Below, one piece after another: positions 6,881 through 12,669 of a stretch of DNA of 15,152 nt (the stretch's first letter is position 1; the number at the start of each line of letters is the position of its first letter). The position numbers and the translations under genes are program-made. Source of the DNA: an uncultured Chlamydiae bacterium (lineage in GTDB: Bacteria; Chlamydiota; Chlamydiia; Chlamydiales; CALBHK01); the NCBI GenBank assembly GCA_937894565.1, contig CALBHK010000339.1, positions 1 through 15,152 on the forward strand, in the 5' to 3' direction. The notes under the pieces were generated by a model. That model had not been told where the DNA came from. It ran no database searches and worked only from the letters and a program-made list of their open reading frames with translations.

Positions 6881-8221
6881 ATGCACGATTTAGTAAAAGA
6901 TGATTTAGACAAATTCAAAGAAAGAATCCGAAAAGTAGAAAATTATTTACGAGATCAAGCCGATACTCAAATAAGCTATTCTTCAGATCAAATAAAAACG
7001 CTTGTAGAAAGTGGTCATATTCCAAAAGAATTAGGGGTATGGTGGCTTAAAAGAAATAATGAAATGTGCAAAGAACATCATGAAAGACAAGAATTTATAA
7101 AAAATAACCCAGATCTCTCTTCGGAAGAAATTTCTAAACTTTTTTTTAAAGAAGGTGTGCTTTCACCCGAAGAAACCGCCAAACGTTATGAAGAAGCAGC
7201 GATGAATGGAGAGTTTTACATATGTTTAATTGAAAATCGACATCTTTTAATAAAAGAAATTGTATCTCACAATAAATCTACACAAAGCCTTTTTGAAAAC
7301 TTAGATAGCGATGAAAACTTTGGGATAGTGAATTGTATTTCTAACTCTCTTTATCATTTAGAAGAGCTGTTAAAAAATATCGTTTTAAACAATCTGCACG
7401 ATAACTTTTATGAAGCAAAAGGGAGCATGAAAAACTCACAAGGAGAAGCTATTAGTTTAAGCTACTCCTTTCAATCCACCTCAAAAGAAGAAGCTGAAAA
7501 AATTTTGGTCGAATATAAAACCACAATGAAAACAAAAGGATTAAAAGTTTGGCTGTCTTATTGGCTTATGGCAAATAAACGAGGTCGTTTCGAATATACA
7601 TGCCCTTTAATAGAAGTTATGAAGTTAATAGCGGATGAAGATAGGGAATCTTTTTTTAGTGTTAAAGAGAAAGAAGAGTATTGGGCATTAACAAAGATGT
7701 TGGAAATGACTAAATTATCAAGGGAAAGGAAAATCAAAAAAAGAGGGACAGGAACCGAAGTTATACAATGGATTGAACAGCCTCTTGTTGAAATTCTTGG
7801 AGGGGAAAAAGAAATGACGGAAGAAGATAAATATCCTACAGCCGTTTCTTTACGTGTATTAGCTCCTAAAATGGATATGGATAAAAAGGGTTTTGCCCCT
7901 CACATATATAATAACAACACTCTTTTATTGAGCCCTAGCGATGTGTTTTTAGCTTTTAAATTACAATCGAGAGCTTCGCAAAGAAAAAAGGGAAATTGTG
8001 ACATTCATGTAGATTGGGATTTTATTTTTGAAGCCGGTAACCTTGAAAAAACAGCAATTTCAAATCAAAGAGGAGCTAAGGCAAAAGCTAGAAAAAAAAT
8101 GGACAGGCTCCAGGAAAACAAAATAATCGAAAAATGGGATGAAGAATTAATGGGGGTTTGTGTGACTCCAAATAAGCAAAAACAAAAGGAAAAACCAATA
8201 AATAAAGAAAAGACTACTTAG
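6881..8221 (+). CDS. Putative plasmid replication initiator protein
   Basis: A 446-residue protein with no family I can name with certainty. It is highly charged and mostly helical, with a long Lys/Glu-rich N-terminal half. The C-terminal 110 residues look like a winged-helix DNA-binding region (SPSDVFLAFKLQSRAS, then AKARKKMDRLQENKIIEKW and a basic tail). It lies 8 bp after the primase-helicase and is followed at once by four 22-bp iterons. The first iteron even includes its TAG stop. A gene next to iterons is the usual layout of an iteron-binding Rep, so initiation or origin binding is the best inference. A decayed copy of its C-terminal region at 10747-10899 also precedes 22-bp repeats, which strengthens the link. 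It could instead be a helicase loader or a transcription regulator. Confidence 0.6.
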   Translation: MHDLVKDDLDKFKERIRKVENYLRDQADTQISYSSDQIKTLVESGHIPKELGVWWLKRNNEMCKEHHERQEFIKNNPDLSSEEISKLFFKEGVLSPEETAKRYEEAAMNGEFYICLIENRHLLIKEIVSHNKSTQSLFENLDSDENFGIVNCISNSLYHLEELLKNIVLNNLHDNFYEAKGSMKNSQGEAISLSYSFQSTSKEEAEKILVEYKTTMKTKGLKVWLSYWLMANKRGRFEYTCPLIEVMKLIADEDRESFFSVKEKEEYWALTKMLEMTKLSRERKIKKRGTGTEVIQWIEQPLVEILGGEKEMTEEDKYPTAVSLRVLAPKMDMDKKGFAPHIYNNNTLLLSPSDVFLAFKLQSRASQRKKGNCDIHVDWDFIFEAGNLEKTAISNQRGAKAKARKKMDRLQENKIIEKWDEELMGVCVTPNKQKQKEKPINKEKTT

Positions 8222-8302
8222 GGCAACGGGTTACGCAACTTAGGGCAATGGGTTACGCAACTTAGGGCAACGGGTTACGCAACTTAGGGCAATGGGTTAC
8301 GC
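8217..8302 (+). repeat. Four 22-bp iterons (origin candidate)
   Basis: The 20-mer CTTAGGGCAACGGGTTACGC occurs at 8217, 8239, 8261 and 8283 with a strict 22-bp period. Units 1 and 3 carry AACGGG, and units 2 and 4 carry AATGGG. The array alternates, so it arose by doubling a 44-bp pair. It begins within the stop codon of the initiator gene. Two helical turns per repeat put every site on one face of the DNA, as in iteron origins. Confidence 0.85.
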
Positions 8303-8328
8303 TTTTGTCTATGAAAAACATCCTATTT

Positions 8329-8358
8329 AGTCATTAAGACATTAAGACATTAATGACT
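8329..8358. promoter_or_regulatory. Stem-loop with 12-nt loop, origin copy 1
   Basis: AGTCATTAA at 8329-8337 pairs perfectly with TTAATGACT at 8350-8358 around the loop GACATTAAGACA. It starts 27 bp after the last iteron. The counterpart at 11007-11034 has a different but still perfectly paired stem and a loop differing by one base. That suggests a selected structure or dyad binding site. Confidence 0.6.
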
Positions 8359-8360
8359 TG

Positions 8361-8468
8361 CGTCACGGCCTTGGCTGGCGCCGGCCGTCACGCCTTCGAG
8401 ACGCAAACAACAATGACTACTCAAAAAATAAATACCCATTAAGTAAGAACTTTTCTTTTGAGTAGTCA
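8361..8468. other. GC-rich island and 13-bp stem-loop after the iterons
   Basis: About 8361-8405 is a strikingly GC-rich patch for this molecule, with CGTCACG repeated in direct orientation. Next, TGACTACTCAAAA at 8414-8426 and TTTTGAGTAGTCA at 8456-8468 form a perfect 13-bp inverted repeat with a 29-nt loop. No T-tract follows directly, so it is not a classical terminator. It may be a single-strand initiation site, a nick-site hairpin or an origin element. The second module keeps only fragments of it. Confidence 0.5.
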
Positions 8469-8508
8469 AGTCTTCAAAGCCTTTTTCTCAAACTATAAAG
8501 CGTGACGC

Positions 8509-8679
8509 ATTTTAAAGGCTCTGGAAGCGCAAAAAATCAATCAAGGTATGATTTCATTGTCTGTGTCGCGTTTCGACGAATTTAAGCCATCTAAAGAAGC
8601 GAGTGACTGGAACGATTTAGTCAGGTTAAAAGGAGCGCATGTTGCAAAATCTCAAATTGATTTTATCTTGAGTGGGTAA
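8509..8679 (+). pseudogene. C-terminal tail of a Toprim-type protein, copy 1
   Basis: An open stretch of 56 codons before TAA, with an in-frame stop just upstream and no full gene. The translation includes ALEAQKINQGMIS, then SDWNDLVRLKGAHVAK. This resembles the end of a Toprim domain, compare the spacing of DFNDL in the primase-helicase here. It therefore looks like the remnant of a primase or relaxase-associated Toprim protein. A second copy at 11193-11363 starts at the same point and ends at the same stop. A 43-codon ORF from the internal ATG at 8548 remains possible. Confidence 0.6.
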
Positions 8680-8694
8680 GTAGGAAAATTAATG

Positions 8695-8738
8695 CGCGGA
8701 ATCTATGTTTTTAGCATTTTCCGCGACCTTCTTTTTTG
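8695..8738 (+). terminator. Rho-independent terminator
   Basis: CGCGGAA at 8695-8701 pairs with TTCCGCG at 8719-8725, followed within a few bases by a T-rich run (CTTCTTTTTT). It lies 16 bp after the Toprim-tail stop and would end the plus-strand replication transcript. The same hairpin recurs at 11378-11410. Confidence 0.65.
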
Positions 8739-8817
8739 ACTGGTTTATATAATACCTAGATGGGTAAGCTGAGTTGTTGAAAGCCTGGCCTTCTGGATAA
8801 ATGTTATAGCAATATGG

Positions 8818-9294
8818 ACACCATGGGATCGCAAATTTCTAGGATTCACTTTCACAAGTGGAAAGGAACCGGGTAGAATTGCAGTTCACGAAAGCCGAGT
8901 GAAACGACTGAAAGACAAAATAAGAGGCTTAACCAGAAAAATGAGAGGCAATAAAATGACGGATAGCATCCGAAAACTAATTATGCCGATCACAAGAGGA
9001 TGGGCCAACTATTTTAGCATAGCAGAAGCACGAAGCATCTTCGCAAGTTTAGATGGATGGATTAGGCGCAAAATAAGAGGCATTCTATGGAGACAATGGA
9101 AAAAGCCTCGAGCGCGATGCAAACAATTGATCGCATTAGGGCTTAAGGAACACACAGCAAGAAGATGGGCATACAGCAGCAAAGGACCATGGAGAATGGC
9201 TAAAACGCAGGGTATGCACAAAGCAATATCAAATAGTGTGATTGAATCTATGGGATATATTCCAATGATGACTCTAGTATGTGCTAGGTCATAG
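8818..9294 (+). pseudogene. ltrA: Group II intron reverse transcriptase/maturase, C-terminal fragment
   Basis: The frame reads TPWDRKFLGFTFTSGKEPG, the junction between the RT thumb and domain X. The maturase-specific domain follows (RVKRLKDKIRGLTRK, MPITRGWANYF, LDGWIRRKIRGILWRQW), then RRWAYSSKGPWRMA and a normal C-terminus. Full proteins of this class run to about 400 residues or more. The palm with its YADD motif is absent, so there is no reverse transcriptase activity. A GTG at 8899 could start a 131-residue maturase-only protein, but I see no reason to think it is expressed. The frame is open and undamaged, so truncation may be fairly recent. Confidence 0.88.
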
Positions 9295-9301
9295 TGATCA
9301 T

Positions 9302-9374
9302 GAACCGCCGTATACGGTCCCGTACGTACGGTGGTGTGAGAGGACGGGAGTTTTACGACTCCCTCCTAATCGAT
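9302..9374 (+). ncRNA. Group II intron domains V and VI
   Basis: Domain V folds as a 9-bp lower stem (ACCGCCGTA with TACGGTGGT), a 2-nt bulge on the 3' side, and an upper TACG/CGTA stem closed by GTCC, at 9304-9335. Domain VI follows (GGGAGT pairing with ACTCCC, flanked by AGGA/TCCT), with an unpaired A in TCCTAATC as branch-point candidate. The layout is canonical, so the 3' end of the ribozyme is intact. Confidence 0.85.
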
Positions 9375-9386
9375 GCTGAGTTAACA

Positions 9387-10253
9387 CTAAGAATAATCTT
9401 GTATATTTATTGGCTTACCACCATTGTCTAACCATTCAATTAAATCTTGATGAAATTTTTCTATAAATTCTATGGCAGGAACTATACAATTTTGATGAAA
9501 ATTTCCACCTTCACAACATTCTTCACATTTTTCTTCTAATGCGTCTATAAAGAACCCTAAACATGTTCCTAATCCATGTGGCAATTTACCTGCTTTTTCT
9601 GCCACCCATATAGCTCCTGTGCACAACGCATATAATACACAACAGTTGCTTTTACATTGGTTTTCAGGTGTATTATCATGTCGAGACTTTATGCGGTTGT
9701 CATTTAATAAATTATTATTTTTGCAACCGCAATGACACTTTTTTGGTATTATCATATCTCCATTATCAAAATATTGCACATCATCTATTGAGTCACATAA
9801 ACCCATAATTACGCAAAAAGATGCTAAAGATTTTGAGTGTTCCTTGTATTCTTCATTTCCACTAATAAATATATAATCATCATTTATTGTGTAACTTGGT
9901 TTGTTTTTTGTGATAGATTTATTACCACCTTTCATCAAAACTAAAGAATATATTCTAAATCTTACAGCTTCACTAAAAATATAATCAGGAACAAGGTTTC
10001 TATTTTCAGCATGCATCCCTGCCACTACTAAACAATCATCTATGCAAGGTTGAAATTTTCCTAAATAAAACCTGCTTTTGCCTCGTCCCATAAATACATA
10101 GCAATTTTCCTCAAATTCAATTGCTTCTGTGTATTTAATTTCAGCGTCTACAAAATTTCCATTATTATAAAATTCTGTAGCTTGATCATAACTTTCTTTG
10201 TATCCACCAAAACACGCTGAAACAACCAACAAAAACATCAATACTTTCTTCAT
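9387..10253 (-). CDS. Cys-rich TPR-containing secreted protein or lipoprotein
   Basis: A 288-residue protein I cannot assign to a named family. MKKVLMFLLVVSAC is a short signal sequence. VSAC fits a lipobox with Cys14, although the signal is brief and ordinary signal-peptidase cleavage is possible. Residues about 20-80 form roughly two TPR-like helical repeats (YDQATEFYNNGNFVDAEIKY, then FMGRGKSRFYLGKFQPCIDD). The C-terminal half is very rich in cysteine (KCHCGC, QCKSNCC, EKCEECC), implying disulfides or metal binding outside the cytoplasm. GGAG about 6-9 nt upstream supports the start, and the ATG overlaps the stop of a 33-codon ORF. Transcription probably starts at the promoter near 10564-10604. 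It is the cargo of the first module, and the second module holds unrelated genes in its place. Surface display or secretion is an inference. Confidence 0.75.
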   Translation of the reverse strand: MKKVLMFLLVVSACFGGYKESYDQATEFYNNGNFVDAEIKYTEAIEFEENCYVFMGRGKSRFYLGKFQPCIDDCLVVAGMHAENRNLVPDYIFSEAVRFRIYSLVLMKGGNKSITKNKPSYTINDDYIFISGNEEYKEHSKSLASFCVIMGLCDSIDDVQYFDNGDMIIPKKCHCGCKNNNLLNDNRIKSRHDNTPENQCKSNCCVLYALCTGAIWVAEKAGKLPHGLGTCLGFFIDALEEKCEECCEGGNFHQNCIVPAIEFIEKFHQDLIEWLDNGGKPINIQDYS

Positions 10254-10351
10254 TTTTTCTCCATTTTTTTGAATTTATCTATTAAGTCTTGTTCTTTTTT
10301 CTTTTGATTTTCTACCATTTTAGCCAAAAACTTTTTAATCCATTTTATCAT
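10250..10351 (-). CDS. 33-residue basic peptide coupled to the downstream secreted protein
   Basis: MIKWIKKFLAKMVENQKKKE begins this 33-codon ORF, which is strongly basic and would form an amphipathic helix. Its stop overlaps the next gene's start (ATGA). Its last 20 residues match the end of the 72-residue ORF at 12670-12888, with several silent codon changes (QDLIDKFKKM here, QDLIDKLKKM there), so this part appears to be under protein-level selection. A coupling or leader peptide, or a membrane-active peptide, are options. There is no clear Shine-Dalgarno sequence. Confidence 0.5.
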   Translation of the reverse strand: MIKWIKKFLAKMVENQKKKEQDLIDKFKKMEKK

Positions 10352-10402
10352 AATCTAGCACCAACAATCTTTTTTTGATTCAGTTTCTAAATTACCATTG
10401 TT

Positions 10403-10534
10403 TTAATTTTGTGAATTTCTATATTTAACTTGTTGATCTTTGAATAAATAACTTTTCTCAAAATTAGAAAAATTAATAATGAAGATGTAAACCATATTTC
10501 TATATAATTGAAAAGGATAATTCATTCTTTCCAT
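10403..10534 (-). CDS. Small leader ORF, copy 1 (probably frameshifted)
   Basis: A 43-residue ORF opening MERMNYPFQLYRN. Its partner in the second copy opens MGRMNYPFQLYRN. The two then diverge because this copy has one extra T in a T-run (ATTAATTTTTCT). Correcting it restores a hydrophobic segment and a helix like INKLNIEIHKIK, as in copy 2. It lies in the leader of the secreted-protein transcript. It is therefore a candidate small membrane or leader peptide, probably inactive here. Confidence 0.4.
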   Translation of the reverse strand: MERMNYPFQLYRNMVYIFIINFSNFEKSYLFKDQQVKYRNSQN

Positions 10535-10563
10535 CTTTTAATAACAATAGTTACTTTAATTTT

Positions 10564-10604
10564 TCACACGCTGTGAGTATACCATAGACCAGTTTCTTTG
10601 TCTT
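10564..10604 (-). promoter_or_regulatory. Promoter and operator for the secreted-protein gene, copy 1
   Basis: On the minus strand a -35-like AAGACA (10599-10604) and -10 TATACT (10576-10581, preceded by TGG, an extended -10) are 17 bp apart. Directly downstream, TCACAGCGTGTGA (10564-10576) is a 5-3-5 perfect dyad covering the expected start of transcription, a good repressor site. The whole arrangement recurs at 12918-12958 with TATGCT as -10. Confidence 0.65.
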
Positions 10605-10746
10605 TTTTTTGTGAAAATACTTTACAATTTCACTTAAGTTTAAAATTAATTGTTTAAATATAAAACGTTTTTTTTACAGAAATACAAACAAAAAGCACTC
10701 TAAAAACCCATAGAAAGCGGTTGATGTTGATGAAAGAAATTCGTTA

Positions 10747-10899
10747 ATGGAAATAGCAGGTTTATCTCTTACCAATAAATCAAAAAAATCTCACGCAAAT
10801 AAACTTCTGCTAGAAAAATTGGCACGATTGCAGGAAAAAGGTATAATATTGAACTTTCCAAAGCGCGTAAATGACAATATTTCATTAAAAGTAAGATAA
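10747..10899 (+). pseudogene. Remnant of the replication initiator C-terminus
   Basis: A 50-codon frame ending in TAA whose translation resembles the DNA-binding end of the initiator at 6881-8221: KLLLEKLARLQEKGII aligns with ARKKMDRLQENKIIEKW, and a basic tail follows. It begins directly after block R and is followed 8 bp later by another pair of 22-bp repeats, as the full gene is followed by iterons. The rest of the gene is deleted. Similarity is modest, so this initiator was already diverged when it was lost. Confidence 0.6.
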
Positions 10900-10907
10900 T
10901 TACAGTT

Positions 10908-10947
10908 GTTGGGGGTTTAAGTTCCAAAAGTTAGGGGTTTAAGTTCC
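10908..10947 (+). repeat. Two 22-bp iterons of a second, decayed origin
   Basis: GTTGGGGGTTTAAGTTCC at 10908 and GTTAGGGGTTTAAGTTCC at 10930 are 22 bp apart, the same period as the main array but with a different sequence beyond TTAGGG. They occupy the equivalent place after the initiator remnant. Confidence 0.75.
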
Positions 10948-11006
10948 CAAGCACTGTTGCAACATGCTTTATTTCAATGACTTGCAAAGCTCTCTAAAGA
11001 CAATAA

Positions 11007-11034
11007 GATATTAAGTCATTAAGACATTAATATC
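11007..11034. promoter_or_regulatory. Stem-loop with 12-nt loop, origin copy 2
   Basis: GATATTAA at 11007-11014 pairs perfectly with TTAATATC at 11027-11034 around GTCATTAAGACA. The loop differs by one base from that at 8338-8349, while the stem has changed on both sides and remains fully paired. Confidence 0.6.
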
Positions 11035-11043
11035 GAACTCGCC

Positions 11044-11059
11044 CCTTGCTTATGCAAGG
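11044..11059. promoter_or_regulatory. Short GC hairpin after origin copy 2
   Basis: CCTTGC at 11044-11049 and GCAAGG at 11054-11059 close a TTAT loop. It sits where the first module has its GC-rich island. No strong T-tract follows directly. The stretch from here to 11190 holds no gene and only fragments of the 13-bp stem seen at 8414-8468. Confidence 0.45.
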
Positions 11060-11192
11060 CGATTCGATTTTTAAAACAGAAAAAAACTACTCAAAAAAAA
11101 ATGCTATCGGTTTAAGATAGTTCAATCTTGAGGATGTTTCAACTTCTTTACCCAGTAACACCTTCTGAATCACAGTTTCTTACAGTTAATGT

Positions 11193-11363
11193 GTTTTAAA
11201 GGCTCAAGAAGCACAAAAAATCAATCAAGGAATGATTTCCTTAGTTATTCCGCGTTTTGATGATTTTGAGCCCTCTAAAGAAGTGAGCGACTGGAACGAT
11301 TTAGTCAGGTTAAAAGGAGCACATGTTGCAAAAGCTCAAATTGATTTTATCTTAAGTAGGTAA
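11193..11363 (+). pseudogene. C-terminal tail of a Toprim-type protein, copy 2
   Basis: Homologous to 8509-8679, with the same left edge (TTTTAAAGGCT) and the same TAA. The end reads SDWNDLVRLKGAHVAKAQID. The two copies differ by a mixture of silent and replacement changes, yet neither has a frameshift or stop inside the 55-56 codons. It has no start of its own except an internal ATG that would give 43 residues. It is either a young pair of remnants or a short element still in use. Confidence 0.55.
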
Positions 11364-11372
11364 GTAATTAAA

Positions 11373-11450
11373 TTAATGCGCGGAATCTATGTTTTTAGCA
11401 TTTTCCGCGCCTTTCGTCGTTGTGAGCGCCACTAACAAAAGTTTTTTCAT
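11373..11450 (-). pseudogene. Truncated start of a signal-peptide gene
   Basis: The minus-strand ATG at 11450 opens MKKLLLVALTTTKGAENAKN and stops after 25 residues by running through the hairpin. The first 21 bases from ATG match the start of the 68-residue secreted protein at 12603, which opens MKKLLLVVL. It therefore looks like the 5' scrap of a third related cargo gene, cut off at the module edge. It follows the 254-residue gene by 30 bp. Confidence 0.5.
11378..11410. terminator. Conserved hairpin after Toprim tail, copy 2
   Basis: GCGCGGAA at 11378-11385 pairs with TTCCGCGC at 11403-11410. The loop is the same as in the copy at 8695-8725. Here no clean T-run follows on either strand, so termination would be weaker. 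It lies between the converging plus-strand remnant and minus-strand operon. Confidence 0.5.
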
Positions 11451-11480
11451 ACATTCTTCTTATTAAGAGAGGTAATTTTT

Positions 11481-12245
11481 TTATTTATTATTTTTTTCTT
11501 TTTCCTGATTTTCTGCATAATTATCAATATAAGTATAAACTATTAATCCAATTCCTCCTTGCATAATTTTAAGCCCAAGAGAATAACACCCTGGAAACGG
11601 TATGACCATTATTATGGCTCCACAAGCTACCCCAACACCGCCAATCATAGCTTTAACAGGAATGTTTTTTAAATCTTCCTGATGTTGTTTTTCCGCTTCT
11701 TTATCAGGATTATGAGAAGGCGGTCTTTCATGTTTATTTTTGTGATAAAATTTGACCTTTTCTTTAAATGAATTCATATTTGAATAGTATGGTTGATCCA
11801 TATGTTCATCAAATTTCTCAAACATTTCATCAATACTTCCAGTATTATGCAGTTTTTTGTCTATTTTTCTTTTAAATTTTGCAACTGCATAAGCACAATC
11901 ATCACCATTTCTTAATTTTTTAATCCCAGTAATTTTTTTAAAAATTTTGTAAATCTTTTTGGTGAACCACTTTTTTAGCTTTTTCTTCCATTTCTTTAAA
12001 AATCCTTTTTCATGAGCTCCTGAATCGTCCTCATCTTCCACAACAGCTTCTAAGTCAAACTGTTCAAAAGCCCTTTCAAACTCTTCGTACATCTCATAAT
12101 CGGCACCTTCAACAAATAGTTCTTCTTTACAAAGAGTATACTCTTCGCATCTTTCTGCACTTAAAAGTACAGGTGTAAAAACAAGGCCATAAATAATTGC
12201 AATATAAATATAGTTGCTGCCACGGAGTAAAAAAACCTTCTCCAT
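11481..12245 (-). CDS. Secreted protein with acidic, basic and hydrophobic-hairpin segments
   Basis: 254 residues with no family that I recognise. The layout is distinctive: a signal peptide with its hydrophobic core at about 11-30, probably cut after VLLSA; an acidic stretch at 41-76; a very basic amphipathic stretch at 83-111 (FLKKWKKKLKKWFTKKIYK); a charged middle; and a Gly-rich hydrophobic hairpin at about 196-241 (KAMIGGVGVACGAIIMVIPF, then LKIMQGGIGLIVYTY). Pore-forming or membrane-active secreted proteins can look like this, with an acidic part masking a cationic helix, but this is inference only. GAGG about 12 nt before ATG 12245 supports the start. The gene overlaps the previous one by 85 bp in another frame. 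It is the last complete gene of the second cargo operon. Confidence 0.7.
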   Translation of the reverse strand: MEKVFLLRGSNYIYIAIIYGLVFTPVLLSAERCEEYTLCKEELFVEGADYEMYEEFERAFEQFDLEAVVEDEDDSGAHEKGFLKKWKKKLKKWFTKKIYKIFKKITGIKKLRNGDDCAYAVAKFKRKIDKKLHNTGSIDEMFEKFDEHMDQPYYSNMNSFKEKVKFYHKNKHERPPSHNPDKEAEKQHQEDLKNIPVKAMIGGVGVACGAIIMVIPFPGCYSLGLKIMQGGIGLIVYTYIDNYAENQEKEKNNK

Positions 12246-12400
12246 TTTTTCTCATCCTCTTTGTTTATTTTTATTCCAATCGTTCCCAAAGCATCTTTTA
12301 ATGTTTTACTCACTCCATATCCCATAAAACTTATTGCAAACATGAATGTAACGTGTAAGAAAGTAAATTTCGTAAAAATAGCATCATAAATTTCATTCAT
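12161..12400 (-). CDS. Small two-span membrane protein
   Basis: 79 residues with two hydrophobic segments, about 12-30 (FTFLHVTFMFAISFMGYGV) and 56-79 (YSVAATIFILQLFMALFLHL), joined by a charged loop (KEDEKKWRR). It has no signal peptide and would stay in the inner membrane. Its ATG overlaps the stop of the 68-residue gene (ATGA), and its 3' end overlaps the 254-residue gene by 85 bp. A small membrane protein between two exported ones suggests immunity, export help or a holin-like role. None can be chosen from the sequence. Confidence 0.65.
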   Translation of the reverse strand: MNEIYDAIFTKFTFLHVTFMFAISFMGYGVSKTLKDALGTIGIKINKEDEKKWRRFFYSVAATIFILQLFMALFLHLYF

Positions 12401-12603
12401 TTTGATCCCTCGTATCCATCATCAACAATGTAAATGCCTTTTTCGTCTGCATAAACAGCATTTGTTTTGATCCAAGTTTTACCTTGTTCGTGTACATGTA
12501 TAGTGTTTCCAGAAATTACCACTTTGTAATCATCCACATACATACGTTCATTAGCTATAATTGGCGTTGCCACTGCAAGCACCACTAACAAAAGTTTTTT
12601 CAT
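12397..12603 (-). CDS. Small secreted protein
   Basis: 68 residues. MKKLLLVVLAVATPIIA is a clear signal peptide, leaving a mature part of about 50 residues that alternates polar and hydrophobic positions (YKVVISGNTIHVHEQGKTW, GIYIVDDGY) and is probably a small beta fold without cysteines. GGAGAA three bases before the ATG is a strong ribosome site. It is the first gene of the second cargo operon and is ATGA-coupled to the membrane protein. A 7-bp hairpin sits just upstream in its leader. I do not recognise the family. Confidence 0.7.
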   Translation of the reverse strand: MKKLLLVVLAVATPIIANERMYVDDYKVVISGNTIHVHEQGKTWIKTNAVYADEKGIYIVDDGYEGSK

Positions 12604-12623
12604 TTCTTCTCCTTTTTTAAAAT

Positions 12624-12650
12624 GGACGTGTGTTGTTTATAATCACGTCC
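12624..12650 (-). promoter_or_regulatory. Leader hairpin before the secreted operon
   Basis: GGACGTG at 12624-12630 and CACGTCC at 12644-12650 form a perfect 7-bp stem with a 13-nt loop in the minus-strand leader. It lies between a small ORF and the ribosome site of the 68-residue gene, with ATTTT directly after the stem. Attenuation or mRNA protection is possible. The first module has no equivalent. Confidence 0.5.
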
Positions 12651-12669
12651 GAATTGTTTTTTGGTTGAT

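Larger units (their letters stand above)
8800..9374 (+). mobile_element. 5'-truncated group II intron remnant
   Basis: Only the 3' portion of a bacterial group II intron is present: the end of the intron-encoded protein (about 8818-9294) followed by domains V and VI, ending near 9374 in TCGAT. The 5' ribozyme domains I-IV and the reverse transcriptase core are missing, so it cannot splice or retrohome by itself. The left edge is approximate, since coding similarity starts near TPWDRKFLGF. It lies just after the terminator at 8695-8738 and is absent from the same place in the second module. Confidence 0.85.
10261..10740. repeat. Promoter/leader block R, copy 1
   Basis: This 480-bp block is a diverged direct copy of 12684-13095. 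The best-conserved part is about 10440-10740, including promoter, dyad, AT-rich upstream DNA and the final GATGAAAGAAAT. Copy 2 lacks about 75 bp between the two small ORFs. Each copy stands upstream of a minus-strand cargo of secreted proteins, so the block acts as a portable expression unit. At 10740 the match to copy 2 stops exactly. Confidence 0.85.

Noticed and set aside
8217..8302. CRISPR-like array
   Set aside because: Units are directly adjacent with only a fixed AA between them, without variable spacers, and no cas gene is present. They are iterons.
8899..9294. Intact stand-alone maturase gene
   Set aside because: The frame and the family similarity both continue upstream of the GTG, so this is the end of a truncated intron protein and not a gene with its own start.
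10564..10576. CRP site at the promoter dyad
   Set aside because: CRP sites read TGTGA-N6-TCACA. This dyad is TCACA-N3-TGTGA, with the arms the other way round and the wrong spacing.
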